A stretch of 64,000 bases of DNA from Paenibacillus amylolyticus (GCF_003719335.1 NZ_RIAS01000007.1:186001-250000), one strand, 5' to 3'; positions 35,862 through 44,973 are shown, counted from the stretch's first letter. Notes: generated from the letters alone by a model not told the origin. A program made the numbers and translations.

Positions 35862-38017
35862 GCGGTCACCTTCCTGCTTATTGAATAGAGCGGCAGCGAT
35901 ATATAGAATATAGATCCTGTCTTACCATCGCTCTCCGCATGAACTCCTCCTCCATGTGCTTGAACAATTTCCCTGCAAATGGCCAGTCCGAGCCCGCTAC
36001 CCTCTACTTTTATGTCTGTGCTTGCCCGATCATATCGGTAATTACGATCAAAAATTTGCTCAAGTTGATTCGGGGGAATACCCATGCCGGAGTCTTCTAC
36101 ACTAATGATCACACAAGAGGGATCTTGTGTATCGTCCATGGTTAGAGCAAGACGTACCATCCCACCAGCAGAGGTGAACTTCATCGCGTTGGATACGAGA
36201 TTAAACAAAGCCTGCTCCAATCGTTGCTCATCAATCTCAAGGATAGGAAAGTCAGCTTGTTGATCTTCTCCTTTTCCGATGTCCAGTACGAAATCCAACC
36301 CTGCGTCAAGCACAACCAGCTCATATTGTTCAAAAAAACGATGTAAGAAGTCGGCTGCATGAATCGGCTCCATCTGGTATTCTACTTGACCCGTCTCCAG
36401 ATGCGACAAGAAGGACAACTCCCCGATCATATGATTAATCCGTATCGTGTTATCACGGATATACTTTAGGTACTGTTCATTGCGCTCTGGCTTCACCATG
36501 TCTTTTACAGCCTCGACATATCCAAGCATGCTGGACAGCGGCAGGCGCAAATCATGCGTAATGTAGGCCAGCAGCTTCTTTCTTCCATGCTCTGAGCGGA
36601 GTAACTGCTCATACGACGTACGCAGGTCTTCGTGAGCTGCAGATAATGCATGCGTGCGTTCCTCCACCAGTTGCTCCAGATTGGTATTCATATCCGTAAG
36701 TCTGTCATTCGCTTCCTGAAGCTCACGGGCAATCCGCACCTCGTTCGTTGCTGCCCTCGTAAATCTGGAAGAAAGCAGAATCATCTGTGCAATCGTAAAT
36801 ATCAACAGACCTGCTGGGGAAGTATTTCCGATTGGCGACCACTCATTGAAATATAGAAAATCATTAATCACTGTAATCAAAGCAACCACCGAAACGAGCA
36901 GGAAAATCAGGGCTCCCTCCAACCGCTGCATAGCTGCCTTGGCCAGTCCAATCATTAGATATGCCATATGTAGCACAACGACCACACCAATCAGCATTAA
37001 CAATTGGGTATAGATCAGTGCAGGGGTTATGATAACAACCATACACAGCAATCCCGTTACGATTCGGCTGCCCAGACGGAACCATTGCGAGACATAATTC
37101 GGGAAAACACATTCAAAATACTTGGTAATGACATACCCGCCAAGAGAAAGAGTCAGATACTCCATCTTAAATTGCAATTCCCACGGGAAATCAGGGAAAA
37201 ATTGTGTGAACATCAGCTCGCCGTTCAGCAAGGAGCGGACACCAAACAACAAGGTGAACAGACCGAAGTATAACGGTGCTCTATCCTGACGGCGCAGAAG
37301 GAATAACATCAGATTATACACGCCAATGACGAGCAGACTTGCAGTGATGAACATATCTGTGGCAACCTTCAGTTTAGTCCCGACCGTTAACATGTTACTG
37401 CCGCCTAGTTCTATTTCCTTGGTAATCCCGCCTCGATGGTGATGAAAGTTGGAAACTTGCAACACTAGTTCTACTGTGTCTTTATTAGGCTCAAAGAACA
37501 CCAATTTTGTTGCCAATTGAGGTGTCATGTTACTTTTGTCCTGACCAACCCTACCTGCTTCTGCAAGCAGTTCTCCATTAACCCATAGTTTATATGCATG
37601 GAAAATAGTAGGTAACCGCAGCGCAAGTCGCTCATTTCTGTCCTGCTCGCTAAGCTTGATGAGTAGACGAAAAGTGGCAAAGCCTTCTCCTGTCAGTTCT
37701 TGACCATCTAATCGGTAACCTAGCCATGATCCAGGGATGTTGATGTACCGATCAGGCAACCCACCCTTTTCGATCCGGTTCCGTATATCCGCAGGCGAAA
37801 GCAATGCATGCCAGTAGAATGTCCAATCCCCCTGTAACTTTACAGGATTCGTACGAATGTGATCCTGAGTTAAATCTAATAAGCCTTTTTCGCTTCGAAT
37901 AGGAGGGGAGTCTGGTGCAGACATCACGGCATAGCTTATGACCAAACCGATAACTACAACAAAAGCGATGTGAAGCAAGATCGTACGAGAACTGACTCGA
38001 AGAATATACCTGATCAT
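35858..38017 (-). CDS. 7TM-DISM sensor histidine kinase
   Basis: 719 aa. The N-terminal half repeats the design of the two dual kinases in this window: a transmembrane helix, a jelly-roll sensor domain (HIRTNPVKLQGDWTFYWHAL, YINIPGSWLG, about 45-200) and seven transmembrane helices (about 205-400). A coiled coil (LQEANDRLTDMNTNLEQLVEE) leads to HisKA (ITHDLRLPLSSMLG, about 480) and HATPase with NLVSNAMKF, DSGMGI and GSGLGLAI. It lacks the receiver and the LytS-type second core and works with an OmpR-type rather than a SARP regulator. The similar input domain suggests it senses a related extracellular cue. Confidence 0.92.
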   Translation of the reverse strand: MIRYILRVSSRTILLHIAFVVVIGLVISYAVMSAPDSPPIRSEKGLLDLTQDHIRTNPVKLQGDWTFYWHALLSPADIRNRIEKGGLPDRYINIPGSWLGYRLDGQELTGEGFATFRLLIKLSEQDRNERLALRLPTIFHAYKLWVNGELLAEAGRVGQDKSNMTPQLATKLVFFEPNKDTVELVLQVSNFHHHRGGITKEIELGGSNMLTVGTKLKVATDMFITASLLVIGVYNLMLFLLRRQDRAPLYFGLFTLLFGVRSLLNGELMFTQFFPDFPWELQFKMEYLTLSLGGYVITKYFECVFPNYVSQWFRLGSRIVTGLLCMVVIITPALIYTQLLMLIGVVVVLHMAYLMIGLAKAAMQRLEGALIFLLVSVVALITVINDFLYFNEWSPIGNTSPAGLLIFTIAQMILLSSRFTRAATNEVRIARELQEANDRLTDMNTNLEQLVEERTHALSAAHEDLRTSYEQLLRSEHGRKKLLAYITHDLRLPLSSMLGYVEAVKDMVKPERNEQYLKYIRDNTIRINHMIGELSFLSHLETGQVEYQMEPIHAADFLHRFFEQYELVVLDAGLDFVLDIGKGEDQQADFPILEIDEQRLEQALFNLVSNAMKFTSAGGMVRLALTMDDTQDPSCVIISVEDSGMGIPPNQLEQIFDRNYRYDRASTDIKVEGSGLGLAICREIVQAHGGGVHAESDGKTGSIFYISLPLYSISRKVTA

Positions 38018-38141
38018 GAAGTCGACCCCAATCTACAAAATGCGCTATAAATATCTGAATATCTTCATGATAGCATCATCAAAAGAAAATGTGTGAGTCG
38101 TGGAGATGAAAACTTCAAGTTAGGGTTGATTCTTATGGAAC

Positions 38142-39197
38142 TTAACGTTTATATTCCGGTTGTACCAATGCGACCGGATAAGGATTATCCAGCACCCATA
38201 ATACGGATAACTCACTTAATCGGGCAGGTGCGTCATAATCCGATCCATTGCGTAGCCTGTGTGCCAAGCCTTGTGCCTCTTGTAAGAGAGTCAGGTTTAG
38301 TGGAGTACCTGTGCCTAAGTGCTGAACCAGGGTAGCCAGCATCTTCCGATAATCGGCATCCCAGTTTCCACCACCATTGCGCAATACTTCATCAGAGATG
38401 CGCCCGGTAATACGAATGACCTCGCCCTGAACCGTCGGGGCGTGACCCTGGGGAGGAATGAGATACGCCCACAGCTCTTGGTGTTGCTTGGACCAATGAG
38501 CTGCCTTTACATGGATGGGGCTTGTTCCATCATGCATGATCCGATTGGCCACAGGTTCAACATCAAATTGTCGATACAGCTTGTCCAGTGCGTCCGACAC
38601 TTCATCAACCTTGTCTTTATTATAATTTTCACGGACGAATTCAAAATCCTTGCCGATTCGTTTCACCGACTCCTTCATTGCCGGGGTGATCGTTGCTCCA
38701 GCATTCAGCAGAATGGAGGAAATCTCTGACATGTTCACAATATCGCTATTCCGGCAATTAACTAATCCCTTCGCTAGCGGGGTATTTCCCTGGTTATTTT
38801 CCACATCAATCTTAGCCCCCCGACTTACTAACTCCTGAACCACTGGTGTTCTATATGAATTCACTGCTGCATGCAAAGGGGTTTCGTTGGTGTAGTCTAC
38901 CGCATTCAGATCGGCACCGCGTTCAAGGAGCAGTGCTACGTTCCCCGACCAATGTGAAGCATGAGCATGTAAGGGTGTACGTTGGTATTTGTCACGGGCA
39001 TTCAGATCGGCCCCTTGCTCCGCAAGCCAGTGAATAATCTCATCTGGAATATGCCGAAAGCTGAGGGCAGTGCCTTTGCTATATCCCCCGATTGCATCCC
39101 ATTCGCAATGTTCGAAAACTTCTTTTATCGCATGAATATCTTGATTCTTAAAAAGCAACTCTAGATTATCAGGTAATGTTGTTTGCTTCTTTGTCAT
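38142..39197 (-). CDS. ankyrin-repeat protein
   Basis: 351 aa; GGGAG nine bases before the ATG. Residues 25-160 hold about four ankyrin repeats (EIIHWLAEQGADLNARDKYQRTPLH, VALLLERGADLNAVDYTNETPLHAA, VVQELVSRGAKIDVENNQGNTPLA). No signal peptide or membrane helix, so it is cytoplasmic. The C-terminal half (about 170-351) carries a charged region with YNKDKVDEVSDALDKLYRQF and an unrecognised domain. Ankyrin repeats bind proteins; no partner can be named. It is a single gene. Confidence 0.8.
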   Translation of the reverse strand: MTKKQTTLPDNLELLFKNQDIHAIKEVFEHCEWDAIGGYSKGTALSFRHIPDEIIHWLAEQGADLNARDKYQRTPLHAHASHWSGNVALLLERGADLNAVDYTNETPLHAAVNSYRTPVVQELVSRGAKIDVENNQGNTPLAKGLVNCRNSDIVNMSEISSILLNAGATITPAMKESVKRIGKDFEFVRENYNKDKVDEVSDALDKLYRQFDVEPVANRIMHDGTSPIHVKAAHWSKQHQELWAYLIPPQGHAPTVQGEVIRITGRISDEVLRNGGGNWDADYRKMLATLVQHLGTGTPLNLTLLQEAQGLAHRLRNGSDYDAPARLSELSVLWVLDNPYPVALVQPEYKR

Positions 39198-39396
39198 TAA
39201 TATCTCCCTCTCCTTAGTGAGTATAAGATCTCTAATGATAGGTAATCAGATTCCAGAGTGATTGCTATGACAGAGTAGATTGCAATGATTACCAAATTTT
39301 ATCACACACGTCCTTTGAGAACCAAACATCCGGCTACCTTCAAAGTTGAACTATTCCTTTTTTCTGTAGCTATTAGAGGGGCGTATCGTTGTGCTG

Positions 39397-39405
39397 TGCT
39401 ATACT
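39397..39405 (+). promoter_or_regulatory. extended -10 promoter element
   Basis: TGCTATACT (TGn plus TATACT) lies 46 bases before the chosen start at 39451. Confidence 0.45.
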
Positions 39406-39450
39406 TTAGGTAAATGTTCTGTTGAAGCTTTTCTGAGAATAGGAGGATAT

Positions 39451-40023
39451 ATGTCCTGGAGTAAATTAAAACAACAATTAGACAGTTTCCTTAGCCCCAC
39501 ACTCGCTGGAACAGTAGCATACCGGGCGACCAGCTATCGCTTTTTGCCGGATAAATCGGGGAGCTGTTACCTGACTGTGGATCAGAAAAACATCCTCAAT
39601 ATGGCGGATACGACGACGACACCCATCCGTTGGTACCAGACCGATCAGGAGATCAAAAATGATCCTGGCATCGTCATCCCTGTAAGTCCTGAAGAGATCG
39701 AAGCGATTCGTAAAGAAACCAAAGGGGCTGTGCCGGAGGAACGTCTTGAGATCATGGTGCGAGGTCGAAAGAGCACTTCTCATGCCAAAGAGCTGTTAGC
39801 GGCTCAGGCCGCGTTGAGCAAAGCGAATTTCACAGCGGTAGCAACGACGTTTCTGGCCACTTCAATCGAGGACAATCTGGAGAGCAGTGACATCCTGCTC
39901 AATATTCTCGCGTTGATCGACAGGCGGGTGGGAAAAAAGCGGATTCTGAATATGTCGGATTCGATTAAAATGAAGCATTCTGCCGTGCAGTATTTTTACG
40001 AATTGCGCCGCAGAACGGTGTGA
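39451..40023 (+). CDS. conserved hypothetical protein, SF0329-like
   Basis: 190 aa from the ATG of MSWSKLKQQLDSFL, directly behind AGGAGG; a longer frame begins within the promoter. The sequence MSWSKLKQQL, YRATSYRFLPDKSG, TTTPIRWYQTDQEIKNDP and DRRVGKKRILNMSDSIKMKH agrees with my memory of a conserved cytoplasmic family in Firmicutes and enterobacteria annotated SF0329; this assignment is from memory only. No catalytic motif or membrane segment is evident. Function unknown. It stands alone. Confidence 0.7.
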   Translation: MSWSKLKQQLDSFLSPTLAGTVAYRATSYRFLPDKSGSCYLTVDQKNILNMADTTTTPIRWYQTDQEIKNDPGIVIPVSPEEIEAIRKETKGAVPEERLEIMVRGRKSTSHAKELLAAQAALSKANFTAVATTFLATSIEDNLESSDILLNILALIDRRVGKKRILNMSDSIKMKHSAVQYFYELRRRTV

Positions 40024-40410
40024 AATTTGAATTTCGCATGTTAAACCAAGACTTTAAACAGCTCATAAAGCGAAGAAAGCCATGCTGTAAAACGATTCTT
40101 TGCACAATAACCGCTTGCAGTGGGCTTCTAACAAGATGATACACGATCAAGCAGACCGCAACCTTTGCATGGGAGCCGGTCTACTTGTGTTTATCGGACA
40201 GCAATTTTATGTTCCTAAAGCCAGCCTCATAAGGCGGAGAATGTAATATGAGTCGCACAGAACAAAATTACAGTTGTTATGTGGTACTATATGTTGTTTT
40301 TGCAGTGCAATAGAGTTAAAATAAGACAAGAACATATGTTTTGTTTGTGCTAAATTATACATATTCGAGGGATCAATTTGCTTGAACTTGTTAAGGGGTG
40401 GACATGTCCA
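40024..40410. other. intergenic region without recognised features
   Basis: AT-rich. No open frame of note, no strong hairpin and no tRNA-like structure was seen. The promoter of the next gene is probably in the last 100 bases, but none stands out. Confidence 0.4.
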
Positions 40411-41607
40411 ATGATAGGATTAACTAAACAGCAAGCCAGGCAATTTTTATTGTTAAAGCATGGGTTAGTGGGCGAGCATCAATATGACGGAAAGTCAGGG
40501 ATCATGGAATTTACAAGGCAGGTTGGCTGCCTTCAATATGATCCGATCGATATCTGTGGAAAAAATGCCGAGTTAGTACTGCAGTCACGCATTCGTGGGT
40601 TTAGCAAGAATATGCTCGAAGAGCTGTTGTATCAAGATCGATTGCTGATAGATTATCCCGATAAGAATCTCGCTATCATCCCCGTAGAGGACTGGCCTTA
40701 TTTCGAACGGTACAGACAAGCGGCCAGACTGCATGCCGGAAGCTATCCCCAGATGGAGACGCTCACAAGCCAAGTACGGGCTTATATACAGCAAGTTGGT
40801 CCGGTAAGTTCGAATGAATTAAATGCATTGCATCTAGAGGGAGATTTCACTTGGCGTTCGGCCATTCACTGGAGTAGTGGGAACAACGTTTCGCGCTCTG
40901 TGCTGGAGCAGATGTATTCGACAGGTGAACTGGTTATCCATCATAAAAAAGGAACACGTAAATATTATGATCTGGCTGAGAAACACATACGGGCTGATTT
41001 ATTGCATGCGCCAGACCCGCTGTTGAACGAATTACATCATCACAAGTGGAGAGTATTGCGCCGAATTGGTGCTGTCGGTTTACTGTGGAATCGTGCATCC
41101 GATGCCTGGCTTAATATATGGGGATTAAAAACAGAGCAGCGGAACAGAGTTTTTCATGAGCTATTACTGGAGGAGCGCATTGTTGCTGTTGAGGTAGAAC
41201 AAATGAAGGAACGATTATACTGCCGGGCAGAAGACTTACCTATTATTGAACGCATACTGCAAAATCCGGAGTTACAAGAGCGTTGCGAATTCATTGCTCC
41301 GCTGGATAATTTAATGTGGGATAGAAAGCTTATTTATGCATTGTTTGAGTTCGACTATAAATGGGAGATTTATACGCCAGCTCTCAAACGGAAATTTGGT
41401 TATTATGTGTTGCCTTTATTGTATGGTGATCGGTTCATTGGGAGAGCCGAGATCATCGTGGAACGTAAATTCAAAAGGCTGGTTGTTAAACGTGTCTGGT
41501 ATGAAAAAGACATGCAGCCAACCGAAGAACTTGTAGCCGTGGTGAAGGAATGCTTTGAGCGGTTTTCAATATTCAATGACTGTGAGGCAATTTCAATAGA
41601 GGGGTAA
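40411..41607 (+). CDS. YcaQ-type (HTH_42) DNA glycosylase family protein
   Basis: 398 aa from ATG 40411, with AAGGGGTGG nine bases upstream; a TTG 33 bases earlier lacks such a site. The N-terminal MIGLTKQQARQFLLLKHGL, the Q-x-D motif at 42-44 (GCLQYDPIDI) and the winged-helix repeats (PVSSNELNALHLEGDF, RIGAVGLLWNRASDAWL) match the YcaQ/AlkZ family. Members unhook DNA interstrand crosslinks or excise bulky alkylated bases; the Q-x-D form corresponds to the YcaQ branch, while AlkZ has Q-x-Q. The C-terminal FIAPLDNLMWDRKLI and DRFIGRAEIIVERK are also typical. Probably DNA repair; it may protect against an alkylating metabolite. Confidence 0.82.
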   Translation: MIGLTKQQARQFLLLKHGLVGEHQYDGKSGIMEFTRQVGCLQYDPIDICGKNAELVLQSRIRGFSKNMLEELLYQDRLLIDYPDKNLAIIPVEDWPYFERYRQAARLHAGSYPQMETLTSQVRAYIQQVGPVSSNELNALHLEGDFTWRSAIHWSSGNNVSRSVLEQMYSTGELVIHHKKGTRKYYDLAEKHIRADLLHAPDPLLNELHHHKWRVLRRIGAVGLLWNRASDAWLNIWGLKTEQRNRVFHELLLEERIVAVEVEQMKERLYCRAEDLPIIERILQNPELQERCEFIAPLDNLMWDRKLIYALFEFDYKWEIYTPALKRKFGYYVLPLLYGDRFIGRAEIIVERKFKRLVVKRVWYEKDMQPTEELVAVVKECFERFSIFNDCEAISIEG

Positions 41608-41717
41608 GACAAAAGACCAAGTTAAAGATCATGCATGTTTTTGATTTCCATCTGCTATAGTCTAAAGCTATAACCAGTCATACTTTTTTGGTATCTCTTC
41701 TAACCCCGCTCCACGTG

Positions 41718-41732
41718 ATATGATAATCATAT
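41718..41732. promoter_or_regulatory. palindrome overlapping the -10 of the MetE-like gene
   Basis: ATATGAT-A-ATCATAT is a 7-1-7 inverted repeat. It overlaps TGATATGAT, a possible extended -10, 21 bases before the start codon. The core ATGATAATCAT also occurs in Fur-type boxes, but the outer bases fit poorly, so the binder is uncertain. Confidence 0.35.
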
Positions 41733-41752
41733 ACAACGAGGGGGTTATTAAC

Positions 41753-42913
41753 ATGACTGACAAGTTCCAGATCGTAGGTAGTTTATTGCGGCCGGAAGAG
41801 CTGCTGACATATAAAACACAGATTGAACACCGGGATGATATCCAGTATCCATTCTATGAAGACTTTCAAGGATACCAGCAATGTGAGACGAAAGCGATTG
41901 AACAAGTAATCCAAAAAGAGATCGAGAACGACTTGTCTGTCATCACGGATGGCGAATTTTCCAAATCGATGTGGCATCTCGACTTTGTGTGGGGATTTGG
42001 CGGAGTGGAGCGGTATATTGCGGATCATGGGTACTTTTTCCGGGATGTGGACGGCACTTCTAAATATGAAACGCGCAAAGATATCGGGCTGCGTATTACG
42101 GGGCAACTGAGTGGCAAGAATCATCATTTCATTCAACTGTTCAAGCAGTTGCAAGACCAAGCGGGTGACCAGCAGACCAAACTCTGCATACCATCGCCAT
42201 CCCATATTTTCGGTGAATTATCGTGGTCGGACAACATTGGGGGCAAGGATGCCGTATACCAGAATACACAGGAGCTAAAAGCAGGATTGGTAAGTGCTTA
42301 TAAGGAATTTGTGCAGGAGTTTGCAACTGCGGGTGGTAAAATTCTGCAAATGGATGACTGCCTCTGGGAGCTGTTTGCCGATGACAATCCGAACTCGCCT
42401 TTTACCGGAGAGCATATTAATCAAGAGGAAGTACAGGGTCTCGCCACGGAGTTTATTGATATCAACAATACGGTCATTGACTTCGGTCATAGCCTGGGTC
42501 TGAAAATGTGGACACATAACTGCCGCGGTAACTATGATTCCCGCAACATGGGCGGCGGATCGTATGTGAAGATTGCGAATCTGTTCCTGAAGCAATTGAA
42601 GTATGATCGTTTCTTCCTGGAGTGGGATGATGATCGTGCGGGTTCCATAGAAGCGCTGGAAGTGTTCAAAGACAGACCGGATACAGAAATTGTACTGGGT
42701 CTGCTGTCCTCCAAAACAAGTACGCTCGATGATGAGGAGCGCGTGGTTCGTCTGCTGGACGAAGCCTCCAAGATCATTGACAAGGATAGGCTACTGCTGT
42801 CTCACCAATGTGGTTTTGCCTCCTGTGATGGCGGGAACGAACTGAGCGAAGCCCAGCAGTGGGCGAAGATTCATCAGGGTCAGCAGATTGCGAAGCAATA
42901 CTGGGGCAACTGA
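41753..42913 (+). CDS. MetE-like (cobalamin-independent methionine synthase C-terminal type) methyltransferase
   Basis: 386 aa from the ATG of MTDKFQIVGSLLRP, with GAGGGGG upstream. It is a single TIM barrel like the C-terminal half of MetE. The expected zinc ligands are present: His and Cys in MWTHNCRGNYDS, Glu in FFLEWDDDRAG, Cys in LLSHQCGFASCDGGNEL. The N-terminal EIENDLSVITDGEFSKSMWH is also typical. Single-domain homologues transfer methyl groups from folate or other donors to thiols such as homocysteine; the true donor and acceptor are unknown for this branch. It has a palindrome at its promoter and its own terminator. Confidence 0.85.
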   Translation: MTDKFQIVGSLLRPEELLTYKTQIEHRDDIQYPFYEDFQGYQQCETKAIEQVIQKEIENDLSVITDGEFSKSMWHLDFVWGFGGVERYIADHGYFFRDVDGTSKYETRKDIGLRITGQLSGKNHHFIQLFKQLQDQAGDQQTKLCIPSPSHIFGELSWSDNIGGKDAVYQNTQELKAGLVSAYKEFVQEFATAGGKILQMDDCLWELFADDNPNSPFTGEHINQEEVQGLATEFIDINNTVIDFGHSLGLKMWTHNCRGNYDSRNMGGGSYVKIANLFLKQLKYDRFFLEWDDDRAGSIEALEVFKDRPDTEIVLGLLSSKTSTLDDEERVVRLLDEASKIIDKDRLLLSHQCGFASCDGGNELSEAQQWAKIHQGQQIAKQYWGN

Positions 42914-43030
42914 TCTCCGTAACATATAGACATTTTCATAGGCGTGACATAGACATAGACATAGGCGTAGTTATAGACAATGCCTCGTAAATGGGGAGCA
43001 AGATTCAACAATACGTGATGTCTTCAGATG

Positions 43031-43070
43031 GCGATCTTTTCCGAGTAGTATTCGGGAGAGGTCGCTTTTT
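43031..43070 (+). terminator. terminator of the MetE-like gene
   Basis: GCGATCTTTTCCGA pairs with TTCGGGAGAGGTCGC (several G-U pairs) around a 7-base loop and ends in TTTTT. Confidence 0.65.
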
Positions 43071-43101
43071 ATTTTGCCTGAAAGGAAAAGAAAATATATA
43101 A

Positions 43102-43466
43102 ATGACAGATTGGGATAAAGATAAAGATAAAGACAGAGACAGAGATGGAGATAGTGTGCAGAAGAAGAAAAAAGGCAGGGGGCATTATACGGTTCATTTT
43201 AAAATGGAACGATGTTTGTAGCCGATGCGGTAGTGATCGCCACTCCAGCGTATGCGGCAGCAGATATGCTTGCACATGACCATAAGTCGATTGCAGAACA
43301 CCTGCGTTCGATCCCGTATGCTTCGGTGATGAACGTCGTACTGGCTTATCGCGAGCAGGATGTGGGCGTTTCCCTGAATTCATCCGGTTTTGTTGTACCG
43401 CGTAAAGAAGAACGCAAAATTACGGCTTGCACCTGGACATCATGCAAGTGGGAGCATACTGCGCCA
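43102..43466 (+). pseudogene. hemY: remnant of hemY (protoporphyrinogen/coproporphyrinogen oxidase)
   Basis: The frame from 43212 reads ADAVVIATPAYAAADML, IPYASVMNVVLAYREQD, SGFVVPRKEERKITACTW and TSCKWEHTAP, which match the middle of HemY-type oxidases (about 85 residues of a roughly 470-residue protein). The preceding HYTVHFK, in another frame, joins it if one A is restored in the AAAA run at 43201-43204, so a one-base deletion is present. A low-complexity Asp-Lys/Asp-Arg stretch (43108-43150) may belong to the same old gene. Both the N-terminal FAD motif and the C-terminus are missing. The homology stops abruptly at about 43466, inside the end of the convergent GNAT gene. Confidence 0.75.
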
Positions 43467-44043
43467 GCCATTCTTTTTTTAATATCGCATATTGATACGT
43501 GTTTTCGTATTTTGGCGTGCCGTCTTCATTTTTGACAAAAGAAATAAACTCAAGAAATAGCCCTTCCCGGCGCATGCCGAGTTTCTCACACAGCTTCTGA
43601 GACCGGAAGTTATCGTCTTCCACATAAGCATAGATTCGCCGAATTCCCTGTTCCATAAAAAGGTATTCCATGAAGGCACGAGCACTCTCACTGGCGTATC
43701 CTTTCCCCTCAAACCTTCCGTTAAAATTCCAGCCGATACTATACGTATCTGAATCTGACTTTGGATCTGAATTCGATTTCGAGTCTGGATCTGAATCTGG
43801 ATCATGGCCCTCTGTCATACCAAACAGCTCTCCAATGATTTCATTGCTGTCTTTCAGACAAACGGCGATATGGGAGTCGTCCTTGCTTCGTTTCTCTACC
43901 TCTGCAATTGCTTCCTCAAGTGTCGACATCTGATGATCCATAAAGCAGTTCACTCGTGGATTCGCGGTATACTCGATTAGTCCGGTAGCATCCGTTGCGG
44001 TAAAATTACGTAAAATCAATCGATCCGTTTCAATGGTTTGCAT
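43420..44043 (-). CDS. GNAT family acetyltransferase with a hybrid C-terminal tail
   Basis: 207 aa from the ATG of MQTIETDRLILRNF, with GGAGGA upstream; the longer frame to 44124 lacks such a site. A RimJ/RimL-like GNAT: MQTIETDRLILRNF, IGELFG, YSIGWNFNGRFEGKGYASESARAFMEYLF (acetyl-CoA loop), RIYAYVEDDNFRSQKLCEKLGMRREG. Two oddities: an Asp/Ser/Pro/Lys-rich insert (about 101-122, within EGHDPDSDPDSK...) interrupts the fold just before the YSIGW strand, and the last 14 or so residues (QYAPTCMMSRCKP) are encoded by the antisense strand of the hemY remnant, so the native stop codon has been lost. Activity may persist because the core motifs are intact. Confidence 0.8.
   Translation of the reverse strand: MQTIETDRLILRNFTATDATGLIEYTANPRVNCFMDHQMSTLEEAIAEVEKRSKDDSHIAVCLKDSNEIIGELFGMTEGHDPDSDPDSKSNSDPKSDSDTYSIGWNFNGRFEGKGYASESARAFMEYLFMEQGIRRIYAYVEDDNFRSQKLCEKLGMRREGLFLEFISFVKNEDGTPKYENTYQYAILKKEWLAQYAPTCMMSRCKP
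43749..43805 (-). repeat. hexanucleotide-like expansion inside the GNAT gene
   Basis: Degenerate units of the type GATTCAGATCCA, read on the minus strand, encode an acidic Asp-Pro/Asp-Ser/Lys-Ser insert. The unit length keeps the frame. Sequence on both sides joins to a normal GNAT fold if the insert is removed. Confidence 0.6.
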
Positions 44044-44151
44044 AGATGATTCCTCCAATGATGATGGAAATAGATCATGGTTATCTATTCCGTATTCCGT
44101 ATTTTGTTGTGTGTGTGATTGCATAGTACATATTCAAATCTTCCGTAACGC

Positions 44152-44973
44152 TTATCCCTTTTTCGGTGCCAAATCTCTCGGCTTAACTAGAGCAGGTGCA
44201 GCTTTTGTTTTAAACGTCGTGTTGACTTCCTTTGTCTCGTTTATCTCCTTGATCTCACTGACCTCGGTAGTCTCATTAGTCTGATTTGTTTTATCCGCTT
44301 TGGAGAACAGATTTATTAATTTGTCCTTGTAGATGTATCCGAATATAAATCCAACGACAGCGATGACCGATATGATGATGGCGATGGTGTATTGTTGCAT
44401 ATGAAGATTGGAACCCACCGCGGCTGAAGCGATAATCCAGGGCAACCGTCCAACTAGCAGAATAGTGAAGAAGCGTAAAGAGCTGATGGATGTCAGCGCA
44501 GCGACAAATACAAGCATATCTTTGGGCAACCCGGGTATGAGGAAAAAGATAAACAAAAAGGCAGTAAGTTTTCGCTCATCATGCATGAATGACATCCATT
44601 TCATATTTTGCTTCTGGAGCAGGCGAGATACAAAATCACGGCCGATGAAACGGGTGAAGTAGAAGGCAATCGCTGAACCTAAGACCAGACCAACGGTTGT
44701 ATAGAAAGACCCCAATGCAGAACCATAGATGTATCCTCCGGCAATCTGCACAATTTCTCCTGGAATCGGCGCAACAACGATCTGCAAAATCTGGAATAAA
44801 ATAAACATGATCGGGCCCCAGTGTCCCGTGGAATGAATATAAGCTCTGAAATTGTCCATCGACGACATGATTCTAATGATAGCTGGAGCATAATAGATCA
44901 GTAGACCCGTAGACAAGGCAGCGAGCAGACCCAGCAGTATTTTCATCACAGTACGTTTTGAGAATTTCGGCAT
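44152..44973 (-). CDS. TVP38/TMEM64 (VTT domain) family membrane protein
   Basis: 273 aa from the ATG of MPKFSKRTVMK, with AAAGGGG nine bases upstream. About five to six transmembrane helices; the VTT signature is visible (VVAPIPGEIVQIAGGYIYGSALG, GSAIAFYFTRFIGRDFV, FLIPGLPKDMLVFVAALTSI). Relatives (DedA, TMEM64, VMP1) act in lipid handling, probably as lipid scramblases or flippases. The cytoplasmic tail after residue 220 is low-complexity (TNQTNETTEVSEIKEINETK), another simple-sequence expansion in this neighbourhood. Divergent to the VanR-like regulator gene, sharing its regulatory region. Confidence 0.88.
   Translation of the reverse strand: MPKFSKRTVMKILLGLLAALSTGLLIYYAPAIIRIMSSMDNFRAYIHSTGHWGPIMFILFQILQIVVAPIPGEIVQIAGGYIYGSALGSFYTTVGLVLGSAIAFYFTRFIGRDFVSRLLQKQNMKWMSFMHDERKLTAFLFIFFLIPGLPKDMLVFVAALTSISSLRFFTILLVGRLPWIIASAAVGSNLHMQQYTIAIIISVIAVVGFIFGYIYKDKLINLFSKADKTNQTNETTEVSEIKEINETKEVNTTFKTKAAPALVKPRDLAPKKG

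Noticed and set aside
41718..41732. Fur box
   Set aside because: Only the central ATGATAATCAT agrees; the outer bases do not, and the gene is not an iron gene. Kept only as an unnamed palindrome.
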